Positions 45,995 through 56,490 of a stretch of DNA of 64,000 bases are shown here, one piece after another. The position numbers and the translations under genes were made by a program. The notes under the pieces are model-generated. The model saw only the letters and a program-made list of their open reading frames with translations. It was not told the origin of the DNA and made no database searches. The stretch lies in contig JAFFSR010000218.1 in the NCBI GenBank assembly GCA_017163975.1, positions 5,025,501 to 5,089,500 on the forward strand, written 5' to 3'. Within the stretch, counting starts at the first letter, position 1, and every line of letters begins with the position of its first letter. The stretch comes from Anastatus disparis (Eukaryota > Arthropoda > Insecta > Hymenoptera > Eupelmidae).

Positions 45995-48900
45995 GACATT
46001 AAATAATCGACAATTTTAAGATTTTATTTTGGTTTTAAAGATTGAAGATCTACGTAGTCAAGGAATTGTGGATTATCGAAATAATTTACATTTCAATCGT
46101 ACATATTTCAAAGTATAAAACGCACAATTCATTAGAAGTTACGTATTGAATATTAAATATTTGCATATAGTTCATTGTTACATCAAATGTTACAATTTCA
46201 TTGTCTTTTGGTGAGTGCTAAATTTGTCTTTCTACGTTCTTTGTCTAACTCTATAATATCAGTTTTCCCATCATTCAGGCAATATTTTTTTATTTGTCTT
46301 ACGTGGGAACTAGTGCTCGTAAGAAAGTCGACATTAAATAGTCGCATAATGTAGTTATTATGTTATTTTCATCGACTAACGGCATAAAATTTACTTTTAA
46401 ATGCGAAAGAAAATATTAGATTGGATTCAAGACAAAATTTTAAATATTTGTGATGGCAAACAGTAGTATCACCTTCTCAATAGCAGGTATTTATCATGAA
46501 AACAAATATCAAATTTGAAAATTGACGTTAAATAGTCGTTTGATTTCATCGGTGGCAAATTTTAACAAAGCCATCAATAAATAGTATTTCGTTAAACTTT
46601 TGAATCGATTATAAATTCTGTTTGTCTGTTCTCTGATTTTTTTAGAAAAATGATGATTTATCACTATGATTCTTTATCATATTATATAAAAATGTTAATC
46701 TCGTCGAAATAACACTTATTAATGAAACTTTCTAAAGCAAAATCATAAGCGAAAAGTAACTTTGTCGACATCGGTACATAGGCACATTATTGTATATTTT
46801 CATCATGTAAAAGAGGAATCTCTCATTTGAAATTGCTACATTTGTGTGAAAAAAATTCGACGCTAAATAGTCGTAGCCTCTATTAGTAGTCTCACTTATT
46901 GCAAATGAATATTCAATATATTGTCATCGATTTTAATTGTCACATTATTGTTATGTTTTCATTCTATCAAAGCGGATTCTTTAATTTGAAAGATTCTTTT
47001 ACTTTAAAGAACTGCTGGCACGTTTCTATGAAGAAGTTATTTCTGAAAAGAAAATAGACGTTAAATAGTCGTAGCTTCTATTAACAGTCACAGTTATTGC
47101 AATTTTCATTTTGCACATGATTCCACTCTCAGTAATATTGAATAATGAATTGATATATTCCTGTGGATTTATGAATCAAGGCAATCTTTTTAAATTTATA
47201 TCTGAAATTTCGGTAACAGTTCAGACCCATTTTTAATTGACAAATATATTTGTTGTTTATTCTAATATGTAAACAATATATCACATTATATAAAAACGTC
47301 ATTTTTACCAAAATAACGTTTAGTTATTAAACTATTAAGATGGAATAGGTGAAGTGACTTTATGTACATCGATACGAATTGGCACATTATTGTTACATTT
47401 TTAGGGGTAATAATTGATTTGAGCAAATTCTCTAATTTAAAATCTATTCCGTTCTTCTTTTGATTAATACAGGCAATGAAATTATTGAAAGTTTATATTT
47501 TAATTCAATATTTCATTAAAGAATATTATTAAATATTCAACATTTATTATATTTCATGTATTCGTTTATTTTCGGATAAAAAGTCGACGTTGAATAGTCG
47601 CAGTCTCATCAATCTTTCACAAATATCGAGCATTGGTCGAACTGAATATTTGTTTGTATTATTCTTTTTCTTGACATTATGTTTTCTGATAGTAAATTTG
47701 TCTCATAAATTTTCAGTTTGGTACTGGAAGTAGTATTGTGACATTAATAAGACAGTAATTTTCATATATGTAATTACTGATTTTAGAAAATTTGAATTTG
47801 CGAATTTCGTGAATTTTTATAAAAAAGATACATTGAAAATAAATCAAACAAACGAATAAGTTTGAATTTATATGATTTGTTGTTACTGAAAAATCGACGT
47901 TAAATAGTCGAATATTTCAAAACATGAATTTTTTGGTTTGGGTTTAAATAGCCAAAAATTCAGTATTCATATAAACATTATTAAGTTTGTTAGTGAAGGT
48001 CAATTTTCATTGCTTATTTCTAAGCAACTTTATCGCATAAATTTCTACAAAAGTAATATAAGTTTAATATTTCTTTATGTATCTTATCGAGAAAATCATT
48101 CTTTTAAGAAAGACGACGTTAAATAGTCGCAGCTTTCGATTCGACTATTTCAGATCAAATTCTAATGTTTAATTTTAATCTTTCAATGTTCTAAAATAAA
48201 CGCATTTGTGGTTACATTTAAAAAATTTAGAATTAACATATTTTAGGATAAAATCATGGTATCGGTGATAAATGATTTTATTTACATTGGAAAACTTTTA
48301 TATTTCTGTATAATTTTACATTGTGGTTTGAGTGATGAAAATTCGACGTTAAATAGTCGCATAATATTGATATACTTTCAAAACAAAATCGACGGTAAAT
48401 AGTCGAATATTTCAAGATTTGAATATAATTACATATTTTGAAAAAAGTTAATCGGGAACACGTCAATTTGAATATAAGTAAATACTGAAGTGGGGTTCAA
48501 CAAACATTTGGAGTGGTCAACTTTATGAAAATAAGTCTTGATGAACTAATTATTTATGATGAAATAAAAATTCATCGTCAAAAGTCAACGTAACAGAACT
48601 GCACTTAATCCCAAGAATTGATTTTATTTTAGCATTTACGTATTCATCTAAAAATCGACATTAAATAGTCGAATTATGTACTAATTACTTATGACGAAAA
48701 CGAATTAATTGTTAAGAATTTATCTGATTGAAACGCATAAGTAAAACGTAATTTTGTTGACATCGATTTAAATTGGCATATTATTGTTAAATTTTCATTC
48801 TTTTGATGATGATCCTTGAATTTGAAGGAACAGAATCGTTTTTATAAAGAAATTATTCCTGGAAAGAAAATCGACATTAAATAGTCGTAGCCTCTATTAA

Positions 48901-50290
48901 CAGTTTCAATTATTGCAAATAAAAGTATAATTTTTTATTTCGCACTTTAGAATATTACTCAGATAAATTTAAGACTTTATTCTGAGAAATATTAAATAAT
49001 GAATTGACATATTTCTATGGAGTACGCATCAAGAGAATTTGTAATTTTCTCATTTACGTCTGATTCTTCGGTAAAAATTCAGACCCAGATTTCAATTGAC
49101 AAATATATTTGTTCTTTATTCAAATATGTAATCGAAATATCATAGTTTATAAAATTGTTATTCTTACCAAAATAACTGTTAGTGATTATATTATCAAGCA
49201 TAGGTAAAAAGTAACTTAATTTACATCGATTTAAAATGGCACATTATTGTTGAATTCTCTATCTCATTGTCAACATAGCTTTTATACGAGTGTATTTTTT
49301 AATTTGAAAGTTTCTGTATATTTTAATAAACGCAAAAATTAACTTTGTTAATAAAAGCTTTACTTTGTTGGAAAGAAATCTTTTTGATGACAAGTAGACG
49401 TTAAATAGTCGAAAAGCTTAGTCATTGATTAATTTCCATCATCTCTATTGTACAATTTGTTCTTACGTACAACAAAAATCAAATCGACGTTAAATAGTCG
49501 ATTGCTTCGAAGCTTGAATAATCAAGATTTCGAAAAGAGTAAATTGAAAATATATAAATTTTGGCGCACGTAATTATTGATTTGATGTTAAATAGCCAAA
49601 CATTTTGAGTTATGAATTTGATGAATTTTTCATTAAAAGAATCATATCGAAAATGGATCAAACTAATGAATATTATTTGCATATTTGATATTTTGCCAAA
49701 GAAAAATCGACGTTAAATAGTCGAAAGTTTCAAGATTTGAATATAAATGAATCTTTAGAAATAAGCTAATCTGAAAATAATAGTGAACTTGTCAAATTGA
49801 ATATACTTTATTTTTTTGAAATATCGATGCATACATCTACATTTGCATCTTTTTTTAATGTAATACTCAATGACATATTTTTGAAACAAAATCGACGATA
49901 AATAGTCGAAAGTTTCAAGACTTGAATAAAATCAAGTATTTAAAAAAATTTTAATCGGAAACTTGACAATTTGAACATATGTAGTTTTTGTTTTGGTATT
50001 ATAAGCCAAACATTTGGAATTATCAACTTCACGGTTCGTCAATATAAAACACTTAAAATAAATCAATTTGAATAATATTGAGTACATGAATAATATTTTT
50101 ATGAACAAAAATCGACGCTAAATAGTCGTGTTCTGAAAATAAACTAACTATATGGTTGAAATTTAAAAGATCCCGATAGTTTTTTTCAAAAGGGATTACG
50201 TAAAATCTGATTAGAAAATAGATAAATTCCACAATCGGTATATCTTTACATGTATTTAATTAAAAATGAATAGTCGCCATTAAATAATTA
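45995..50290 (+). repeat. motif array block C (16-bp hairpin motif, opposite orientation)
   Basis: On the plus strand CGACGTTAAATAGTCG is exact at 47895, 48114, 48344, 49485 and 49708. One-change copies are at 46329, 46523, 46858, 47056, 47585, 48390, 48656, 48872, 49396, 49893 and 50113. Degenerate copies lie at 45995 and 50275. All are inverted relative to blocks A and B, so in a rightward transcript they read as in those units. Some neighbouring copies are about 220 bases apart with recognisably similar intervening sequence (49485, 49708; 49893, 50113). The second box recurs at about 46755, 46925, 47352, 48745 and 49205. Confidence 0.94.
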
Positions 50291-50313
50291 TACTGTCAAA
50301 TCGATATATTGTG

Positions 50314-50556
50314 TTATTGAAATGCAGAGGGTACTACCAAAAATTTAGTAGGATATCCCTGAAAATTTAATCTTATAGTGCCTAAAGTGGTTACTGATTT
50401 TGCACCTATTCCGATTAAGTTATAAAATTTTTCCTTGCGAATGAATGAATGGTCCGTTATAGCATCTATCTTTACGAGATTGGCCTCGGATCCACTGTCT
50501 AACATGAAGTTTAGATCAGGTCCGTCTCTTTGTATTTTAAAAGATATGTAAGGCAC
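50314..50556 (-). pseudogene. Ty3/Gypsy aspartic protease fragment
   Basis: The minus-strand frame contains FMLDSGSEANLVK, the active-site motif of retroelement aspartic proteases (D-S/T-G), followed by about 50 residues with IGIGAKSVTTLGTI and FLVVPSAF, consistent with the flap and second half of the fold. It is cut off at 50314, where motif-array DNA begins, so the expected reverse transcriptase is missing. Upstream it meets the LTR-like segment at 50572. Confidence 0.78.
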
Positions 50557-50571
50557 TGTAACGTCCGGGAA

Positions 50572-50826
50572 TCGAACGTTAGCAAGTAGCGTCGTTGCTT
50601 AGGAGTAAGGGCGAGAGGTTTCCCTCTTACCTTGGTTATTTAACGAATGAGTTCCTCGATGAATTGTTTGTTTTTCTCCTTTTCTCTTTTTACTTTGGCG
50701 TCCGTCAGTTGTGGTCGGAATAGTCAAGAAAATAGAGGATTTATAAGGATGGGGACCACTAGCGAATTCTTTTGCTAGAGAACTGTAACGTCTAGTAAGA
50801 GAGATTTCTTATTAGAAATTGTTACA
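50572..50826 (-). mobile_element. LTR-like segment, probably solo LTR
   Basis: In minus sense it begins TGTAACAATTTC and ends CGGACGTTACA; AGTG occurs at both outer edges and may be the 4-bp target duplication. It includes a possible TATA box, CCTTATAAATCC, near 50733. A second internal GACGTTACA near 50785 complicates the exact edge. It interrupts the element just before the protease. Confidence 0.55.
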
Positions 50827-51005
50827 CTATTATTATTTTTTTATTCTGATTCGGTATTCTAATTCGGAATCCAGGAGACCTAACTCCGAAATTCCTACTA
50901 ATTGTGCAATAATCAACTTTAAAAGAATGTATAATAATTATTTCGAATTCTATAATTAAATGTGGTTTTATTATTTTCTTTTTATTTAGATGAAATTTTA
51001 AATAA

Positions 51006-51196
51006 TATTTTAAACGTAGCGCGGCGTACTTAGTTGGTGACGGTGACCTTTTAGGAGCCCGTAAGGAAGGTCTGCTCGCACGGGAGCTTTTCCGTCGTTT
51101 ATAAGGGGTAAGAGGACCCAGGTGACCAGAAAACCCACTGAGGATTTTAGTCACCGATCTTCAACGCACCCACTTTGGGTACTGCGCCTCTTAATA
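51006..51196 (-). repeat. hairpin repeat R, copy 3
   Basis: Minus-strand copy of the 22209-22395 unit, from ATTAAGAGGCGCAGTACC to CTAAGTACGCCGCGC. The GGTGAC and GTCACC stem ends are kept. The frame through it (KRRKSSRASRPSLRAPKRSPSP) is open in all three copies, but I see no start or context that makes it a gene. Confidence 0.78.
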
Positions 51197-51286
51197 TTTA
51201 ATTTAAATATTTAGTTGTTGTATTAAAAAAATTTTTTATATATGATCATATATATGTTTTTTTATATTTATTAATAATATTAATTG

Positions 51287-51347
<61 letters not shown>

Positions 51348-51911
51348 TTTTTATATATGATCATATATATGTTTTTTTATATTTATTAATAATATTAATT
51401 GATTGATATATATATATATAATGACTTTTTATTAAAATAAATACAATTATTAAATGAACAAATATTTAAAATCAATAAAAGGATAAATAGAAATTTAAAT
51501 TATAATAGTCATGTTCAAATGAGCTTTAATAAATTTTGTTGAAAATATAAAAAAAAAAAAATATAATTATTCAGAATATGTAAAACACAAAAAAATGAAA
51601 AAATTTTATATAAAGAAAAGAAAGAAGAAAAAAAAGAAGAATTAAATAAATTTAATTTTATATTTTATTGAAACAATAAATTTTACAATAATATGAAGAT
51701 TTTGTGTAATAGAAAAGAACGAAAATACAAAATAAAGAAATTTTAGTATGCTTTATGATCTAATAAACTTTAAAATTTGAAATCTTATACGTATAAGTAT
51801 TCGTTTGCGAATATTGAAAATTTAATTTATACAATTTTTGTTAATAAAGAAAAATTTTGTAAATTAATTAACTATAATTTTTGTAAGACTTATTATCTAA
51901 ATTCTACTTAC
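51197..51911. other. AT-rich spacer with microsatellites
   Basis: Contains (AT)n at 51291-51344 and a roughly 60-base segment (TATGATCATATATATG and following) repeated on either side of it. No gene. Confidence 0.7.
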
Positions 51912-52200
51912 TATCTGAATTCTTCTACCAAATGGGGCGCACCAGAGAGAGAGAGAGAGAGTAGGTATGGTGTCCGTTTAGATCCACTGGTTTCAGATGT
52001 TCTTGTAGTAACTTGAAGATTTGTCGTGCCTTGGGTTGAAGACCGGAGTTGATACCTGGTAGTTGAAGCCTGAATCGAAACTGATTGACAGTGATTAATG
52101 GATCTGACAGCTCGATTCAGTTTCTGTTGTCTTCCCCCTTCTTTGCCCCTCTTCTCAGCATCTTCTGAATTCTGAAGTGCTGATTGGCATTGTCCGTGAG
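51912..52200 (-). promoter_or_regulatory. retroelement leader exon with (CT)n and splice donor
   Basis: In minus sense it carries CAGTGGATCT, GGACACCATA, (CT)n (51944-51961), GGTGCGCCCCA and GAATTCAGATA|GTAAGTAG at 51912, the same order as 23540-23654 on the plus strand. Confidence 0.65.
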
Positions 52201-52211
52201 TGTGGGTGTGG

Positions 52212-52555
52212 TCAATGACCTTTTATAGCCATGATCTGGTTATTAGCCAGAGTTGGCGGATTGGCTGTTGGAGTCATTGTAATATCTAGTTTGTTTTCCT
52301 GAAACGATTCTGTTAGTTTAAAATCAGGTTTAGAGTGTAAGCTCTGTACCGAGGTAGTATTCGCCGCGTTATCGTTTTCGGATACGCCGTCAAAATCTAT
52401 ACCGCTCATTTGGATTTTATTTTCGATTGGTGCGCTTTTCGTCCTTTTCACGAGGAATTTTATCTCTCGTTGAAAAAGGATTAAAACTATCTACGATTCG
52501 TCTTAATTCGTCGTCTTCTTTAGCTTGATTGCGCGTGATTCTATTGTTGGACATA
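52212..52555 (-). pseudogene. gag-like ORF, short, frameshifted
   Basis: In minus sense ATG at about 52555 opens MSNNRITRNQAKEDDELRRI and runs about 45 residues; a one-base shift then leads into KRTKSAPIENKIQMSGIDFD, a Ser/Asn-rich stretch and a stop at 52212. A basic-acidic N-terminal segment followed by low complexity is common at the start of Gypsy Gag proteins. It lies downstream of the Cys/His ORF on the same strand. No zinc knuckle is present in what remains. Assignment is by position. Confidence 0.4.
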
Positions 52556-52700
52556 GGAGAAATAAAATAATATTGTATATATTTTTTTTAAAATAAAAAA
52601 AAATTATTTATTTATTAGAGAATTTTATTTGAAAAATATACAAAAATTGAACAGTTATGTATGCATTTTATTCAAAAGTTAAAGAGAGAGAAAAAAAAAA
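52556..52700 (-). other. short AT-rich gap between ORFs
   Basis: No gene. Confidence 0.5.
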
Positions 52701-53236
52701 TTATTTAGTTTGAGCCAATTGTTCTCTCGCGATTTTTTTTATATCGTTATGAATTGCCTTATGGATCATTCTAGCGTACTCGCTTACACGAGCGTTAAAA
52801 TCCGTATCAGGTGCTGACAATTTCAGGACCTTCGTAGGTTTATTGTATGTTGGTTGTTTAATCCTTTCGTCCAAGGGTGGTCTAGTTGGATCTCTGTACG
52901 AGGTTTCGAACGATATTAGATTGTCAAATAAATGGCGATTACAATCGGCTATGTAATATTTTTTGTAATTTTTTTCTTTCCAATAAATTCTTCTTGTTCC
53001 GATGCAGTCACTACAGTCGTGATCGAAACGGCCTTGAAAAACGTGTTTTTTACAAGGGCAACTGGTACTTATTTCGATCTTTTGATTTACCGATAGAGGT
53101 TTAGGCTCTATTCGTCTACTCTCATTATATTCATGAAGAGTAGCAAATATCTCACCCTTTTCACGAAGATCTCTTAGGATTATTTTTGCGCGGCTTCTTC
53201 TTTGCGCTCGTGATAGCGTTTGAGAGTTATTGTTCA
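52701..53236 (-). CDS. retroelement-family Cys/His ORF, copy 2 (178 residues), start codon made by splicing
   Basis: The frame is open for 178 codons but starts at a splice acceptor, TCTTTTACAG|TGAACAATAAC, with no ATG; the codon spanning the acceptor would be GTG in genomic DNA. A leader exon ending in A (donor at 54520: GGAAGA|GTAAG) would complete ATG. Residues 8-30 are basic (LSRAQRRSRAKIILRDLREK). A C-x-C then H, GRFDHDCSDC and YWKEKNYKKYYIADC follow, suggesting a small metal-binding module. The C-terminal 40 residues are predicted helical. It matches the frameshifted copy at 17488-18273 along most of its length. Neighbours on the same strand are the coiled-coil ORF upstream and the gag-like ORF downstream. 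The function is unknown; it may be a retroelement accessory or Gag-related protein. Confidence 0.65.
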
Positions 53237-53397
53237 CTGTAAAAGACTAAAAATTTCCGATTGTTTAAGTAAAAATTTGTTTATTTAAAGCTTGAGGTTA
53301 TTTAATTCTAACGTTATTCTATTTAATTGGTCATAGTAATCTCTCTGTTGAGACTCTAATAATTCAATTCGTTTTAATGTGTGACTAACATTAAACG

Positions 53398-54190
53398 TTA
53401 ACTACCCAAAAAGGATGTAATATTATTTTTTTTATTATTTATTTTATTTGTTATGCGATACAGTTCGTTATTAGCGTTAATTAGATCTGATATTATTACC
53501 CGTTGTATATCGGCTATTCGTTTTAGATTTATATTTTCTTCGCTTAAATTATTTAAACTATTTTGGGTAGTTTGTTGAACCGATTCTAGTTGGTTAACTC
53601 TATCAGTTAAATTATTTAGATGCGAAAGAGTAGATAACTCGTTAGTATACGTTATTGGTATCATTAAGGCGTTTCTCTACGGGCTCCGAAATTTTCTTCA
53701 CCGAATTAGATTATTAGCGTTAATTAGATCTGATATTATTACCCGTTGTATATCGGCTATTCGTTTTAGATTTATATTTTCTTCGCTTAAATTATTTAAA
53801 CTATTTTGGGTAGTTTGTTGAACCGATTCTAGTTGGTTAACTCTATCAGTTAAATTATTTAGATGCGAAAGAGTAGATAACTCGTTAGTATACGTTATTG
53901 GTATCATTAAGGCGTTTCTCTACGGGCTCCGAAATTTCCTTCACCGAATTAGATTATTAGCGTTAATTAGATCTGATATTATTACCCGTTGTATATCGGC
54001 TATTCGTTTTAGATTTATATTTTCTTCGCTTAAATTATTTAAACTATTTTGGGTAGTTTGTTGAACCGATTCTAGTTGGTTAACTCTATCAGTTAAATTA
54101 TTTAGATGCGAAAGAGTAGATAACTCGTTAGTATACGTTATTGGTATCATTAAGGCGTTTCTCTACGGACTCCGAAATTTCCTTCACCGA
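53398..54190 (-). repeat. triplicated coiled-coil ORF (243-bp tandem units)
   Basis: Three copies start ATGATACC at 53664, 53907 and 54150, exactly 243 bases apart and nearly identical. The first gives 88 residues; the other two give 69 and end at LINANNLIR. The protein has heptad-spaced Leu, Val and Ile (LSTLSHLNNLTDRVNQLE and ENINLKRIADIQ) and should form a coiled coil. Only the 53398-53664 copy keeps the full C terminus, so the others are recent partial duplications. A diverged relative starts at 62113. It lies between the leader exon and the Cys/His ORF, hence inside the predicted intron of the spliced mRNA. Confidence 0.82.
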
Positions 54191-54519
54191 ATGGTGAAGG
54201 AAATTTTAAAAATGTATAATAATAATAAATTTGTAAATAAATTATAGAATGAAAGCTTTAAACTTTCTTTTTATAATTAATTAATTATACCACGAAATTG
54301 AAAAATAGTAAATAGTTATTATAATAAAAGGATAAAATATAAGACAGATATATAAATTTTAAATGATATTAAGAAAAAAAATTATAAAACAAAATTTATG
54401 ATAAATTTAAAATGATTTAGTATATATAAAAAAATGAAGATGGACATATGCAAATTTACAACAAAAATATTATAGTTAAAAAATTGATATTTATCAATAA
54501 AAAAAAATTGGTTTCTTAC

Positions 54520-54533
54520 TCTTCCTTGATGCT

Positions 54534-54574
<41 letters not shown>

Positions 54575-55020
54575 TGTTTCCTTCTTCCTTCCTTGAATGC
54601 TGATTACTGAAAGTTGAAATACTTGAATACTTGTTTGTTTGACAGGTTAATTTATTTTTGATAACTCCTGGAAGTACTTTGATTATTATAAAAAGAATAA
54701 TAATAAAAGTATTTTTAACAATTAATAAATAATTATATAATAAAATATTAAAGGTGTACAAATTTATTTGTGAAAGTTTTGGAATTTCCCAGGAGCTATC
54801 GAAAATTTTCCCCGGCGACAGTTTTTATGGCCTGTGTGATAACCACTATCGAAAGTTTAATTCCGATATTGGAACATCTGATTTACAGCAACTTTCGTAG
54901 ACTATAAATCGATGTTATTTTTTGGGTGGATAGCTGGCGCGATTGCTACCCTCGTTTTTGAGTCACTGCCTAGCAGTAAAACTCGGGTATTAAGTTCCCG
55001 TCAGTCAATGAATTAAAGTT
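54520..55020 (-). promoter_or_regulatory. retroelement leader segment with (CT)n and splice donor
   Basis: The minus sense includes ATCGGAATTAAACTTTCG, CACACAGGCC and CGCCGGGG (54960-54790), which resemble the ATTCCGTGTTA, CACAGGCC module at 21960 and 25255. Next come (CT)n (54572-54537) and GCATCAAGGAAGA|GTAAG at 54520. It is probably the last leader exon before the Cys/His ORF acceptor at 53236. Confidence 0.55.
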
Positions 55021-55168
55021 TGTTAATTCGACGCGAATAATAATTATATTTTTATTTTTGAACAAATTAATTGATTTATTTCTACTATTTTTATTTTTAT
55101 TCTTTTAATCTTCTTATTTATTTAATATATTTATTTTTTTCGTTCTAACAAAAAGCCATTAATAACCG

Positions 55169-56102
55169 GGTCTCTCGCGAAGTGACCGGGCTATTTTTGA
55201 ATGACTTCCCTAACTAGATTTTTTTTTTTGTTCTACCTATCGCGCGCTACTAACTTTATTCGCAAAGGTCTCTCCTTAAGTGACCAGAGCAAATAAAAGT
55301 GTAACGAAATTTATGAAAATATCGAAATAAATTTAACAAATCGGGATGAATGAAAAATATTTTAAATCGAACTATCGAATCAATAATAACTCGGTCTCTC
55401 GTGAAGTGACCGAGGTATTCTAGAATGACTCGCCTAAGTTTTATTTAACAGCTACCCTACGCGTTATAATTTAAATTTATAAAGGTCTCTCCTTAAGTGA
55501 CCAGAATAAATTAAACTATAATATGTCTTTAAGTTAAATATTCTTTCCTTTGGTACACCCGTTCCAAAGGTATAAGAAAAGATCGAAATCGGGTTGTGCT
55601 AGTCAGTCTGCTTTGTTTGTTTTGGTTTGATTCTAAATAATTTGTTTTTTTTTCTTTTTAATATTGAATAAATTATCGTACAGAAATTCCTTGAAAAAAT
55701 TATTCTCTTTTTTTTCGACAAAAAAATTTTTTTCTTATTTTTCTTTTATATTTTTTTTTTATTTTAAATAAATAAATGAAAAGCAAAAATCTGTATTCCT
55801 TTTAGTTTCTATCTTAGATAAAGAAGATTTTTATCAACCAAACAAAAGTCTCTCCCGAAGTGACCAATGTTCAATTGATATAAATTTCTTGTAAAGTTTT
55901 AAAAATACTCGGTCTCTCGTGAAGTGACCAAAGATATTTTTAAAACTTGTAATTCTTTTAGAAAATCTAAAAAGTAACAAGAATACAATAAATGAATGAA
56001 AATGAACTCTTTTTTATGACGTTGATTTAAATTAATTGTCTTTTGGCATAAAAATTTAATATTAGCTAACAAGGAAATATTATGGTCTCTCGTGAAGTGA
56101 CC
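55169..56102 (-). repeat. seven dispersed GGTC/GACC hairpins in a leader region
   Basis: GGTCTCTCGTGAAGTGACC or close variants on the plus strand at 55169, 55267, 55393, 55484, 55847, 55911 and 56084. The GGTC and GACC arms pair, and flanking bases extend the stem differently in each copy: CTCGGTC with GACCGAG at 55391, TTATGGTC with GACCATAA at 56080. The intervening DNA is unrelated and AT-rich. The region is downstream of a leftward TATA promoter at 56650, so it would be transcribed as GGTCACTTCACGAGAGACC. Confidence 0.85.
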
Positions 56103-56490
56103 ATAACATTAATTCGTTACCTAATCTATATTTTTTTCTTAAGTTATTAATATAATTATCTTTTCAAACAACTTACTTCTAAAAAAAAAGGTGAAAGGAA
56201 CTCCTTTAAATAACAAGATGTAAATTAAATTTTACTTTAGTTTATTTAAAAATAAAGGTTTTGTTACAAGTCTATGATATATCTCGGACTTATTTTTTTA
56301 CTAAAATAATGATACTAAATGATTCGAAAAAGTATAAGTTAAAATCAGAAAGAAATCCTTCAAATTGTACCAAAAACTCTAAGTGATTTTTAGAAAAAAA
56401 GTAGAAGAAAAATTCTAAATTAATTTGAAGTTGGCTTTCTTTAAAAACAAGAAAGAAAATTCTAAGTTAAACAAAAAATTTTAGTTTGAT

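Noticed and set aside
26673..50290. CRISPR-like array
   Set aside because: Repeats are spaced irregularly (about 50 to several hundred bases), the genome is eukaryotic, and spacers are long and partly homologous to each other.
26673..50290. The motif as coding sequence (it can read RLFNVD, often after ATG)
   Set aside because: Frames close soon after nearly every copy, the preceding ATG is not conserved, and transcription is predicted from the other strand.
26673..50290. Polydnavirus proviral segment or virus replication origin
   Set aside because: I see no direct-repeat-junction type boundaries and no virus gene families. The idea rests only on the likely host group.
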